DNA of 64,000 nucleotides, from assembly GCA_963749115.1 (NCBI GenBank), contig CAVVLP010000012.1, positions 1 to 64,000 of the forward strand, read 5' to 3'. Positions 45,932-56,056 of this stretch are shown here, piece after piece (positions within the stretch are counted from its first letter, which is position 1; every line of letters starts with the position of its first letter). Origin of the DNA: SZUA-36 sp963749115. Its GTDB lineage: Bacteria; Pseudomonadota; Gammaproteobacteria; Xanthomonadales; SZUA-36. The translations under genes and the position numbers were made by a program. The notes beneath the pieces are model-generated. The model was not told the DNA's origin, searched no databases, and saw only the letters and a program-made list of their open reading frames with translations.

Positions 45932-47336
45932 GGCAAGCCATTGTCAGGACCAAAACCACCGGCAGGGCATACCGCCAGGCCGGGTGTCGCTGTGCGTGTT
46001 TTAGTGACAAAGCAAGAACAACAAAACCGAGGGATACATTAAGCAAAGCCATGGCCAGAATGCCCTTCTGAATACCCAGCCAGGCGAGCAGTATGAAACC
46101 CGGCAACAGCGCGCCCAGCACATTTCCAAGCGTATTGATTGCGTAGATTTTTCCGACGTGAGAGCCGGTCATATTCAGGTCCTTGACGACAATCTGACCG
46201 ACCAGCGGAAAGCTTGCACCAATCAAAACGGCCGGAACCAGCATGACTAAAAAGGCTACGCCGAAACTCGTAAATATCAACGGAAATACCTGGTCGGAAG
46301 TACCAAGCAAATATTGGTTCAGGGATTGAGGATCTGAAATGAAAAACAATAACGGCAGGGCCAACGCCGAAAAGATTCCCAGAAAGATCTGGATCCATCC
46401 AAAAGTAACCACACGGTCGGCATTGTACTTGAGCACAAAACGGACCAGGTAGCCGCCGATGGCGATGCCACTCAGGAATGCGCTGAGCATGGTCGTCAGT
46501 GCATAGGTTGAATTCCCAAGGATAAACACCAGCGATCGGGTCCAATAGATTTCATACGCGAAAGAAGTGAACCCTGATATGCCGAGACCCAACAGAATGA
46601 TACGAAATATCAATGGTTCGACCATCGTCTCTTTACCAGCCGGCGCCGCCCCGCCATCGTCAGCTGAAGACGTAACAAGCAGCGGTGAGTCCCCCATTCG
46701 CAGCGATGCCAACCAGGCCACACATCCAATCAAAAGATTGGCAGTCACAGCAATGTAGACGGGAATATGAATACCATAGGTGCCAATCAGGAAGAAACCG
46801 GTTAACAACACGCCACTGACAGCACCAAAAGTATTTGTCGCGTAAAGCGTGCTCAGGTTAATACCCACTTTGTGACGCCGGTTAACCAGGAAACGGGCCA
46901 GCACGGGAAGTGTCGCACCCATCAAAATAGTGGGCGCCATGACCAACGAAAATGCCAACAGGAACCTGATGACGCCAAAAATGGCCTCGGAAAAACCAAA
47001 CAGATCATGAAGCGCGAGATGGGCAGGGGCTATACGGCTTAACAAAATATGTGAGACCAGCGCCGCCAGGGCCAGGCCGATTTCAAGAAAAGCATATAAG
47101 CGCAAACAATTACTGCTTTTGTCAGCAGCTTTTCCAATCAACCAACTGCCAACGGCCATACCGGCCATAAATGCGGCGAGTACGGTACCCAATGCCACGG
47201 CGGTTGAGCCAAACACATGCATCAGCAAACGGGACCAGACCACTTCGTATATCAGTGCGGTTGCCCCTGAGAGGAAATAGAGCAGCAATACGAGCGCCGG
47301 CGGTGATAGATCTTTCTTTTCCTGACTCTGGCTCAT
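45855..47336 (-). CDS. Membrane half of fused MFS/spermidine-synthase-like protein
   Basis: About 493 residues from ATG 47336 (MSQSQEKKDLSPPALVLLLY). At least ten hydrophobic helices are apparent. LSGATALIYEVVWSRLLMHV and PTILMGATLPVLARFLVNRR are conserved in 'fused MFS/spermidine synthase' proteins of gammaproteobacteria. The last 20 residues of this frame (from about CHEPC) are out of register; the true continuation is the frame beginning SRVPLQFQFPSEG at 45931. The function of these membrane-anchored aminopropyltransferase-like proteins is unproven. Confidence 0.75.
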   Translation of the reverse strand: MSQSQEKKDLSPPALVLLLYFLSGATALIYEVVWSRLLMHVFGSTAVALGTVLAAFMAGMAVGSWLIGKAADKSSNCLRLYAFLEIGLALAALVSHILLSRIAPAHLALHDLFGFSEAIFGVIRFLLAFSLVMAPTILMGATLPVLARFLVNRRHKVGINLSTLYATNTFGAVSGVLLTGFFLIGTYGIHIPVYIAVTANLLIGCVAWLASLRMGDSPLLVTSSADDGGAAPAGKETMVEPLIFRIILLGLGISGFTSFAYEIYWTRSLVFILGNSTYALTTMLSAFLSGIAIGGYLVRFVLKYNADRVVTFGWIQIFLGIFSALALPLLFFISDPQSLNQYLLGTSDQVFPLIFTSFGVAFLVMLVPAVLIGASFPLVGQIVVKDLNMTGSHVGKIYAINTLGNVLGALLPGFILLAWLGIQKGILAMALLNVSLGFVVLALSLKHAQRHPAWRYALPVVLVLTMACHEPCTAAIPVSFRRRTGLLQNHVLS

Positions 47337-47516
47337 ACTGATAAACGTGGTTTTAATTATCGTTACTCGAAGCCTATCAGAATTATCATTAATTGCCACG
47401 AAAGGAAGCTGAAGTTACTTCAAAGGAACCAACGGATTGGCTCCGTTCAAAGCAGCCTGTATTTACCACTGCGTAGTCGGGAAATGGTTCTATGACCCCG
47501 GTTATGGTTCCGGTTA

Positions 47517-50340
47517 TTAACCTCCAGGCGCACAAAGCGGACAGTTATCAGCAGGCGTAAACCCACTTCCCGACCAGCCGGTCATAAAAAGACCACCACG
47601 AAAATAGTGGAACACCTGGTCACCATAGATCACCGAGCGGCCATGGTCGTCATGGGGATATCGATAGAAGTCTGCATAATCCGGTTCAATGGTATCGGTA
47701 CTGGCAACATTTGCGCGCCCTGTAAGTGCCATCGTTGACTGCCCGTCGTCTCTTTCATTCACATCAAACATTACGATACCGGTAGATCTCCATGGGTACC
47801 AATAGCTAGGACTCGGATCCAGGATACCGTCCGCCGGTCCATGCTCGCTGACCGGAATGGTAAAACGCATGGGCTCACCCGTGGATGGATCACCCGGCAC
47901 CGAGGTAAAGGCACGATGTGTACCCATAACCGATGTGGTCGTACCGCGATGGCCAATTTCCTCGAGATGAAGCAACACGGGAGCCGCTGGTGCGGTTACG
48001 TCAAACAGACCCACCTGCACACCCTGGAGCCAGGTATTGCCGGTCTCCTCATCGGCTATAGCCTGCATACCTATACCGATCAGGAGATGCTCACCCACGG
48101 GATGCAGGTAATCGGAAAAACCCTCTATTTCCAGTTCACCAAGAACCGAAGGATCTTGGTAAATCCGGTGCAATGGTATCTGCACTTGCAACATTTGCGC
48201 GCCCTGTCAGTTCCAGCGTTGATTGCCCGCCGTCTCTTTCATTGACATCAAACATCACGATACCGGTAGATTTCCACGGATACCAATGGCTTGGATCAGG
48301 GTACAGGATACCGTCTGCCGGCCCATGTTCGCTGATCGGAATGGTAAAACGCATGGGCTCGCCGGTATCAGGATCACCCGGCACCGAGGTAAAGGCCCGG
48401 TGTGTACTCATGACGGATGTTGTTGTGCCACGCTGGCCTATTTCCTCGATATGCAAAAGTACGGGGTCCGCGGGTGCTGTTACGTCAAACAGGCCCACCT
48501 GTACGCCCTGGAACCAGGTGTTCCCGGTCTCCTCGGGAGATATAGCCTGCATACCTATACCGATCAGCAGATGGTCACCAACAGGATGCAGGTAATCGGA
48601 AAAACCTTCTATTTCCAATTCACCGAGAATCTGTGGGTCGGTCGGGTCAGCGAGGTCCAGGGCATATAGCGGATCAACACGTACGAAGGTAACCACATAA
48701 CCGCGTTTCCCTGGAAGCGCACACCGTGGATTTGTTCACCCGGTTTGCCGATAGGCTCGGGACGCTGCGCATTTGGCAAAATCGAAACGGTGCCCAGTAA
48801 CAGATCATTGCTCTCAGATTCCTTAAGTATGGTCAAACGATGATCACCCAGTTCACCCCAGCGGTCTCCCCAACCCTGGCTGCTCACTGACCCTGAGGTG
48901 ATCCTCGTATTCACTCATACGGAATGCCAATCGCTCCGGGTCGTTACCCAGGGAGCCTTCAACGGTGCCTGAACCACGGTATTCCAGTGCATCTTCGGAA
49001 ATGGCCAGCTTATGAATATCGGTATCCAGAAATCCGCTCCTGACGATTTCGCCAAGTTCATTGATGCCATAGCCGGTAGTTTGAACTCGCAAAGTACACG
49101 TTCTCGGGTGTGGCATACATTCCATTGGTTCTGCCCATCACCGCAATACTGACCGGCGGAGCACTGAGGTCATTGAGATCGAACATGGAAAGGGTCGTCA
49201 GCACGGGCTCAACACTGTAAAGCGGCAGTGGCGGCATCATGACATTGTCAGTCGTTACAAGACGATGCTGGCTTCCGTCCGGATAGGCAATGGCGGGAAA
49301 CAACTGCTCCGATCCCAACAGCTTAAACAGCGCTTCAACATCGGCAGGTGTGGAGCTGAATTCCTGTGCAGCTTCAGGGCTCTAAAACCTCGGTCGCCAG
49401 TTGGTAAATATCCGGTTTGAAGGTCGTTGCAATAAACAGGCGATCACCAATTTTTCTGCTGGCAATGAGCTCGCCTTCAATTTCCAACTGCAGTCTCAAC
49501 AACAAAATCGGTATCAGCGTCAGCATCAAAAGCGCGTATGGATGTGCTCAACGTTGGCGGGCCGCATACAGCCGCCTTCAACCTGGCTTAGCCAGGTAGA
49601 TCAACTTTGCCGACTGCGAATCTGATTCGGACTCCGGCTCATAATGATAGAGTCCCTGCGTCTGCAACATGACTGTACATTCCCGCTGTGCGTGGCAATG
49701 AAACGGGAAAACTCCCGTCACCAAGCGGCACATCACCATTGGCTGAAATCCGGTAGCGGGTGATGGATTGCAGCCAGGCTGAGCATCCTTGGATAAGGGA
49801 ATGTCACTCAATGGGAAATCCAGTGAATACAGGTAGTCCGCGGTGGCTTTGACCACATCTGCTTCATCAACACCCGCTACCTGGACATTGGTTGTGGAGA
49901 GGACTTCGCTATCTTCCGCTGCTTCCGGAGGTGGTGCCGGGCTGACAATCGGAGGCGGGCAAAGGAAGGAATAATCATGGCCATTACCGGTCAGGTATCC
50001 CTGTTTTGAAGTAGTACGCCAGTGCCTCATCAGAGGCGATGCGCGCCATCGCCGCCGGGTGTGCACGGCCGGATGGCGGGTTGGAAATCATGACATGTTG
50101 CGCTGCAGGCTTGGTCCAGAATGGGCTGCACCAGGCAGAGTTCATCTTCAGACTCAATGTCAATTCAGAGTGGAATTCGGGAATTAACTCACCCGCCGGA
50201 GCATGTGTCGGGAGGCGCATACTCACACCAGGGACAGCTGCCTTTAAAACTGAGCATCGAGAGACTTTGGCCACCTTCTGTATTGATACCGGCGGTCCAC
50301 GTTGGCTTACCTGCACTATCGTAGTAGTACAACACCGCAT
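47517..50340 (-). pseudogene. C-terminal beta-propeller (DUF/Beta_propel type) secreted protein, many frameshifts
   Basis: At least six frame fragments in order form one protein. The start of the propeller reads VLSTTNVQVAGVDEADVVKA (about 49890), followed by YAIAYPDGSQHR-like, MYATPENVYFASS, DTDIHKLAISEDALEYRGSG and ILGELEIEGFSDYLHPVG fragments. This matches the secreted 'beta-propeller domain' proteins whose N-terminus has SxTNVQVAGVDEADxVK. A 484-bp tandem duplication lies in the 3' half. The region above 49984 also contains Cys-rich pieces (SFKGSCPWCEYAPPDTCSGG, ILDQACSATCHDFQP) that may link it to 50416-50928. Whether decay or poor sequence quality is the cause cannot be told from one sequence. 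Confidence 0.7.
47679..48646. repeat. Tandem 484-bp duplication inside the propeller gene
   Basis: Units 47679-48162 and 48163-48646 align with a constant 484-base offset at both ends and roughly 85-90% identity. Both encode GFSDYLHPVG, MRFTIP and VMFDVNERD segments. 484 is not a multiple of three, so the second unit is out of frame with the first. Confidence 0.85.
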
Positions 50341-50415
50341 AGTTCAGATCGCCCTGGCGTTTGAATGGTCATACCATAGCCGGACTCCTCCGGGTCGTAC
50401 CATGATCCACTGTAA

Positions 50416-50928
50416 TCAGCCAATGCGGGGTTTGCCGAGAAAATGAATGGGCGCAGGATGTGCTGTATCCTGCTGCTCACCCAGTCGCCATTGGATTTCT
50501 GCCAGTTGTGGATTCAGAAACTGGATATTTACATTGCCGGCAACCGTTGGTTCATTGACCTTGCCCTTGTCGTAATCCCATGTAAAAGACAAAAGATCAC
50601 CTTCGAAGCGGCCATCGGTCAAAAAACCCTGTGTGGTAAACCAGACCGGATTGCTGTTCTCATCGTAGGTGTACCAGATGCCAAAAACGGCGTCCCCGCT
50701 ATTGTTGATCTCCCAACCGGTTCCACTCAGTGCCGGGTCCCACCATAGCCCTGCACGAAACGCTGCATTAGCCGGACCGGTAATGCCGTTACTGCTGACA
50801 GATGTCTGTGCTTCAGCTGGTGCGGTGACCACCAGGGCCAAGGCAATAACAGCCTGGGCACTCGCAGCACGGGCGATACTTAAAAGCTTACGAAGAGAAA
50901 TAGAATACTTGTTCACAACAATCACCAT
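50416..50928 (-). CDS. Secreted module with WWDP/GTG beta-domain, probable N-terminus of the broken propeller protein
   Basis: From ATG 50928 the frame codes for a signal peptide (…VIALALVVTAPAEAQTS) and one copy of a domain starting AGLWWDPALSGTGWEI, with FGIWYTYDENSNPVWFTTQG. This 'W-DP--SG-G-- … W-TYD--G-P-W' module is common at the ends or in tandem in exported gammaproteobacterial proteins. After 50416 another frame continues with a second module (SGSWYDPEESGYGMTIQTPG), so the stop here is probably a frameshift and the gene would run into the propeller below. Confidence 0.6.
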   Translation of the reverse strand: MVIVVNKYSISLRKLLSIARAASAQAVIALALVVTAPAEAQTSVSSNGITGPANAAFRAGLWWDPALSGTGWEINNSGDAVFGIWYTYDENSNPVWFTTQGFLTDGRFEGDLLSFTWDYDKGKVNEPTVAGNVNIQFLNPQLAEIQWRLGEQQDTAHPAPIHFLGKPRIG

Positions 50929-51251
50929 GACATGGTATTTGAAAAATACAGGGTCGCCCGACAGGCGAGACACAGCTTGCTTTAAGTATAGCAAAAAGCC
51001 ATGGAACACTCTGATAAAAGCGAAAGATTTACTCACTGGCTTGATGTGCCGGCAATAATCAAACAAGCAGGATCAGGCACCAACATTGAACCGGCAGGAA
51101 TTCAAATACGGAGGTGCTGTCCACGCGAAATTCTGACAACAAAACAGGTTTAATTTATAATTGGCTCGAGGTTTCAAACACCTTCCAGCATCCAAAGGTT
51201 CGATGAAAACGGACCACCTGGCATTAAGGAAAAGCCAACACGGAGAATCCA

Positions 51252-52973
51252 ATGCGCTTTCTTTTCACCGCTCTGCTGCTTACATTTCTTATCGCCTGTG
51301 ATACATCAACGCCTACACCCGTAACACAAACAGAAACCCAAATCGAAACCGCCGAGGTGCCGGGGCTCCCGGTCGGATTTCTGAATGCACAGGAGTCGAT
51401 TCGGGCAGTCAGTATGTTGGCCGATGTCACCATCGTCGCCGGTGATCAGTTTGAGGGCCGCGGTGCCGGAACCGAGGGTGACCGGAAAGCACGCGCATTC
51501 CTGGCCAACCGCCTGGCCGAAATGGGATATGAGCCTTTCTTTGATAACGCGTCTTTTGAACAGCCGGTCGAGATCATTGGTCTGACTGTTCAAGATCCGG
51601 AAGACATCCGTTTTAGAAACGAAGACGGTGCTTCGGTCGCCTTCAGCTTCGGTGACGAATACATGATCATGGCCGGTGCCCAGCAACCCGAAATCTCGGT
51701 CGAGGATGCCGAGGTGGTATTCGTTGGTTACGGTATCCAGGCACCCGAGGAAAACTGGGACGATTTCAAAGACGTCGATCTCAACGGCAAGATTTTACTG
51801 ATGCTCAATGACGACCCTGACTGGGATGCCGAATTATTCGGCGGTGAGCGCAAGCTTTCCTACGGACGCTGGACCTATAAATTCACCAGTGCGGGAGCAC
51901 AGGGCGCAGCCGGCGCCATCATCATCCATACCACCGAGTCAGCCGGTTATCCGTGGAGCGTGGTTCGTGCCTCCAATATCGGTGAGCAGTTCGAATTAAG
52001 AGCCGGTGATGAGCCACGCACGATGTTCAACGGCTGGCTCAGCTGGGAAGGATCACAGGCCCTGGCCAGGCTGGGTGGACAGGATCTTGAAACGCTGATC
52101 GAGTCAGCCCGCTCGCGCGATTTCAAACCGGTTCCCCTGGGTGTCAGCACCTCTGTCGATCTCGCGGTGGAGGTCAGTACCAAGACCACGGCGAATGTCG
52201 CCGGCATCCTGCCTGGCAGTGACGCGGAACTTGCAAAGGAGTTGGTCGTTCTGTCGGCACACCACGACCATTTTGGTATCGGTGAACCCGATGAAACCGG
52301 TGACACCATACGTAATGGCGCACTCGATAATGGTGTGGCGATTGCACAGGCACTGGCCGTGGCGGGCGCCTTCAGCGCGTTACCACAACGCCCAAAACGC
52401 AGTGTGGTGGTGTTCTTCCCTGGCGTTGAGGAGCAAGGCAGTCTTGGCTCAAAGTATTTTGTTAACAGCAATGTAGTCCATCCGGGTCTTATCACGGCAA
52501 ACATCAACCTGGAATTGGGCAATGTCTGGGGACGGACCCGCGACATCATTGTTTACGGTCTTGGCAAATCCGAGCTGGACGACTGGCTACGTGAGGCGGC
52601 CATCACACAGAACCGAACCGTTCGCGGCGAACAGGACGTCAAGGCAGGCTGGTTTTACCGTTCGGATCAAATCAGCTTCGCGCGCGCCGGTGTACCGGCC
52701 ATCTGGTTCAAATCAGGTGTTGATTTCATCGGCCAGGAACCCGGTTGGGGTGAGCAGCAGTACGCCGACTGGATTCAGTACAAATACCATAGCCCGGGTG
52801 ACGAGGTTGAAGCTGACTGGAACCTGGAAGGCCTGACCGAGGATGCAAAGCTGGCCTTTCACCTGGCTGCAGCAGTCGCCGATGCGAACGTTACACCGAC
52901 CTGGTATGCCGGTGATGAATTCGAGGCTGTACGCAAAGCATCATTGACGGAGTTGTCTACGCAGAACCAGTAA
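51252..52973 (+). CDS. M28 family metallopeptidase (aminopeptidase), lipoprotein
   Basis: 573 residues; the start follows CGGAGAATCC. The lipobox is LIAC (residues 13-16). A protease-associated domain is inserted between about residues 130 and 300. Zinc ligands of M28 can be read in LSAHHDHFGIG, NGALDNGVAIA and GVEEQGSLGSKYF, and a later His in YKYHSPGDE. It would trim N-terminal residues from peptides at the cell envelope. It stands alone, next to a truncated hydroxylase gene. Confidence 0.9.
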   Translation: MRFLFTALLLTFLIACDTSTPTPVTQTETQIETAEVPGLPVGFLNAQESIRAVSMLADVTIVAGDQFEGRGAGTEGDRKARAFLANRLAEMGYEPFFDNASFEQPVEIIGLTVQDPEDIRFRNEDGASVAFSFGDEYMIMAGAQQPEISVEDAEVVFVGYGIQAPEENWDDFKDVDLNGKILLMLNDDPDWDAELFGGERKLSYGRWTYKFTSAGAQGAAGAIIIHTTESAGYPWSVVRASNIGEQFELRAGDEPRTMFNGWLSWEGSQALARLGGQDLETLIESARSRDFKPVPLGVSTSVDLAVEVSTKTTANVAGILPGSDAELAKELVVLSAHHDHFGIGEPDETGDTIRNGALDNGVAIAQALAVAGAFSALPQRPKRSVVVFFPGVEEQGSLGSKYFVNSNVVHPGLITANINLELGNVWGRTRDIIVYGLGKSELDDWLREAAITQNRTVRGEQDVKAGWFYRSDQISFARAGVPAIWFKSGVDFIGQEPGWGEQQYADWIQYKYHSPGDEVEADWNLEGLTEDAKLAFHLAAAVADANVTPTWYAGDEFEAVRKASLTELSTQNQ

Positions 52974-52981
52974 TTAAGCTA

Positions 52982-53315
52982 AACAGAAGCCTTAGCCATC
53001 GTTCATGACCAAGGGGATTTTCCGACGGCATTAGCGGCGGCCAAAAACGTTGTCCGACATACCTACGAGGTACCATTTGTATCCCATGCACCACTGGAAC
53101 CACAGAATTGCTATGCATGGGTGCAGGAAGACAGGGTCCACGTCATCTCCCCCACACAGCCACCCAGCGGCGCCTCGCGCAGTGCCAACGCGGTGAGCGG
53201 CATCGATCGCCTGGACATCAAGGTAGAGATGTCCCGCTCAGGTGGCGCATTTGGACGCCGTTTGACCAATGATTACGTCGCCGAAGCCTGCATGATCTCC
53301 AAGGTTTTGGCTTAA
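52982..53315 (+). pseudogene. Truncated xanthine-dehydrogenase-family molybdopterin subunit
   Basis: One frame of about 110 residues starts directly after the M28 stop: AIVHDQGDFPTALAAAKNVV, then YEVPFVSHAPLEPQNCYAWV and SRSGGAFGRRLTNDYVAEAC. This is the middle of an IorB-like large subunit similar to the gene at 10309-12482 but clearly a different paralogue. Both ends are missing and no start codon is evident. Confidence 0.75.
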
Positions 53316-53319
53316 TTCG

Positions 53320-53607
53320 TTAAAGCCATGTATCAACATCTTGCTGAGAAAGGATGCTCATTATCTCAACGGTATCGCCATTTACATGGTAGTAGATACT
53401 GTCTACACCACACACGCTGCGCCTGTAGCTTTTTCGGATATCGTCAACGGCTTGATATAAATAAGGTTGTTCAGCTAATTGTTCAAAGCGCTCAAAAAAA
53501 GCTCTGTAATACTGGTCTGCTTGAACTTCACCATACTCCAATAATCCGCGTCGATAGATACGTTTAAGGTCGTCTTTCGCGTCTCTGCTGATCCTATATT
53601 TCGCCAT
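53320..53607 (-). CDS. ParE/RelE-family toxin
   Basis: 95 residues from ATG 53607 (MAKYRISRDAKDDLKRIYRR). The fold's features are the N-terminal strand, the helical hairpin (YYRAFFERFEQLAEQPYLYQ) and the C-terminal strands with RRSVCGVDSIYYHVNG. ParE toxins poison DNA gyrase. The start overlaps the antitoxin gene's end by 14 bases, as is usual for coupled pairs. Confidence 0.9.
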   Translation of the reverse strand: MAKYRISRDAKDDLKRIYRRGLLEYGEVQADQYYRAFFERFEQLAEQPYLYQAVDDIRKSYRRSVCGVDSIYYHVNGDTVEIMSILSQQDVDTWL

Positions 53608-53836
53608 TGCGCTGCATTTCGTTTCTGATTTCAGCGCGTATCTCGTCACGGTTCTGGAGGGTAAACCCGCTCTGCTCTGCTTGGATCAATCGCGCGCGAA
53701 TCCCCTCGATTTCACGAGCCTTACGTATCAGGTCGTTGACCGCTTCGCTGTTACTTTTGTACTCGCCCTCGATGTCCACTTTCAATTTGAGCCACTCTGC
53801 GTTCGGATCGGTGAAGGAGATACTTTGTCTTGACAT
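53594..53836 (-). CDS. ParD-family antitoxin
   Basis: 80 residues from ATG 53836 (MSRQSISFTDPNAEWLKLKV). It has the ParD-type N-terminal ribbon-helix-helix DNA-binding region with EYKSNSEAVNDLIRKARE and a C-terminal toxin-binding tail (RAEIRNEMQRNGEI). An 18-bp palindrome lies 25 bases before the start, likely the operator. Antitoxin precedes toxin in a two-gene operon. Confidence 0.85.
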   Translation of the reverse strand: MSRQSISFTDPNAEWLKLKVDIEGEYKSNSEAVNDLIRKAREIEGIRARLIQAEQSGFTLQNRDEIRAEIRNEMQRNGEI

Positions 53837-53860
53837 ACTGCGTACTCCATAAATACATAG

Positions 53861-53878
53861 TGGTGCAATATTACACCA
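53861..53878. promoter_or_regulatory. Probable ParD operator palindrome
   Basis: TGGTGCAATATTACACCA reads as an inverted repeat with only one mismatched pair. It lies just upstream of the antitoxin start, where ribbon-helix-helix antitoxins bind for autoregulation. Confidence 0.7.
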
Positions 53879-53928
53879 TAAATGCACCAATCGCCAACTT
53901 GAAACATCCCTGGTTCAACCGAGGTTTT

Positions 53929-54692
53929 TCAGGTTTCGAATAACCGCTTAATCAATGGCACATCAACACAATCTGCATCCCCGGCATCGCCGTCAATGAC
54001 ACTGAATGCCACTTCCGGTTCACCCAGCTGATCCAGGACGATGGCTGCGCCATCAAAATTGTCATTCCGGGTATAAGCATTGACGGTAACGATGGTTTTC
54101 AGCCCCGCCTGCATGGATGAAAGCAGGCCATTTTCCGAGTCCTCGAATGCCATGCAATCGGCCGGTTCCAGTTTCATCTTTTTAAGTGCATATTGGAAAA
54201 TATCGGGCGCTGGTTTTTTCCTGGATACAACATCACCCGCTGCAATCACGTCAAACCAGTCGATGCTTTCCGGGCCCAGTGTCGCATTCAGCAGGGTTGT
54301 TACATTTTCCGGTGTGGTCGTGGTTGCAATACCGAGCCTTAGACCGGCCGAGCGTGCTTCATTGATCAAGCGTTCCACACCCGGCCTCAGAGGAATGGCT
54401 CCAGACCGCAACAGTTCAACATAGTGACGGGTCTTGGATTGATGCAATTGCCTAATAAACCCGTCCAGGTCAGCTGGCGCATTGAAAACGTGACAGGAAG
54501 TCCTCGATAAAATAACGGATACGTTCCTTACCGCCGGTTACGTTTAACAAACGACCGTAGGTTTCCACATCCCAGTACCAGTCCAGATTCTGCCTCGTCA
54601 AAGGCCTGGTTAAAGGCAACACGGTGACCATCGCGCTCGGTATCGGAGAGCGTACCGTCTACATCGAAGATCAGTGCTTTAAGTTTTGGCAT
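53929..54692 (-). pseudogene. CbbY-like HAD phosphatase, two frameshifts
   Basis: From ATG 54692 the protein reads MPKLKALIFDVDGTLSDTER with the DxDGT nucleophile motif. After a slip near 54590 comes LDWYWDVETYGRLLNVTGGK, and after another near 54465 the long frame (to 53929) with GLRLGIATTTTPENV, KKPAPDIFQYAL and CMAFEDSENGLLSSMQAG. All four HAD motifs are thus present. CbbY relatives dephosphorylate sugar bisphosphates; no Calvin-cycle genes are nearby. It is functional only if both indels are errors. Confidence 0.8.
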
Positions 54693-54869
54693 TTTTTGAT
54701 AACCCTGCGCAAAAAGGAATTTAGTGACAGTCCAACTCAGGTTAATCAGAAACTTCTAAACGATTCGAACGTATGATAACTAGCTTGAACAGGAAGTTGG
54801 AGATACTTTGGTCAAAACTCTGTAAGATATTGCTTGTCCATACACTCAACTCAGACTCACTCAGTAGCA

Positions 54870-55912
54870 ATGAAAAAGTTAATAATCAGTGTGACTGCCA
54901 TTGTATTTTTCCTTTTCAGCCCTGTTCCAACCCAGGCGACAGAAGGTTATTACACACACGGGTGGACACCCTACCCTCCAAGTTGTGTTTATTCTCTTAA
55001 CGCGGCTTACGACCCACGTTCTCAGGGCGAACCTCAACTCCTGGTTTCAGAAACCATCACTCTTGGGTCCGCCGACAACACATCGCCTGATGTTTCAGTT
55101 GAAATCGAAGTGACCAGGCGGGCCTGTATGGAAGAGAACAGATCCGCCCTGTTTATGTTGTTGAGAAACCCGTCTGAATCCCCCTATAAAGCGCCAAAAA
55201 TTTCAGCACGTATCGGGGAGAACTCATATCCATTGAGATTAACAAGAGAACCCAACACACGAGTTGAGGACTACGCCAGCAAAACACTTGATAAAACCAC
55301 CATGTTAATCATAGATGGTGCCGATAGTTATGTTTGGTTAGAGAAAATGTGATTTCTGCAGATCAGTACAACGGTGCCTTTAAGCTGCTTGTTGAAGACA
55401 CCGGTAGCACGGGCAATGTTTACGAATACGATTTACCCGCAAACAATCCTTCATTGAAACCCAAACGAAAACTCTTGAATGGACGTATGTCAGGGACATG
55501 GATTGCCGAAGGCACCAGTGACCAGGGCTTCCAGCTATCCATCCAGGAGTTATGGATAAACGAGTCACCAACACCGCACGCCTTTTTGTCGTGGTATACG
55601 TTTGATAATGAAGGAAAACCACTTTGGTTAACGGGTGCTGGCACCTTTGGAGTGATGGGCGACAATGGCGTGTTCCTCGAAATGGAACTGGTCACCAACG
55701 GCGAATTTATGGGCAGCAAAGCGGCAGATCGACAACCGCTGCCTGAGGCTTACCTGGTTGTAGAAAACTGCAACCGGCTGGGATTCCGCTATAACCTGGA
55801 AGAGCTAGGTTTAGGACGCGGTAATATCTATTTAAAGCGCCTGTTCTCACTTGAAACCGCAGGTTATGCCTGCAGGGATATTCAAAGCAGGCTCGATACA
55901 ATTTCTGACTAG
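54870..55912 (+). CDS. Secreted protein ending in a W-TFD/LWLTG beta-module, one frameshift
   Basis: Two frames make one protein of about 345 residues. The first (from ATG 54870) has a signal peptide (…FFLFSPVPTQATEG) and about 160 residues with no recognised family. After a slip near 55335 (WL to RENVISADQYNG) the second frame carries a module (MSGTWIAEGTSDQGFQLSIQ, FLSWYTFDNEGKPLWLTGAG) distantly like those at 50416-50928 and in the NHL and LRR proteins. Without correction the first frame ends at 55352. The role is unknown. Confidence 0.65.
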
Positions 55913-56056
55913 AGCATTGGCTGAACTTCAATGGCTACAGCTACAAAAACTCAAAACTCAGCGCTAAATTACATTAATTGAATATAGTGCTTTCCGAGTT
56001 TTAGCCGCTCTGGTAATCTTCACGCTCTTTTAAAAAACAATATGAAGGAAAGTTTT

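Noticed and set aside
44621..47336. MFS protein and spermidine synthase as two separate genes
   Set aside because: The order, overlap in different frames and continuous family similarity fit one fused gene with a single indel better; the halves are listed separately only because the frame is broken.
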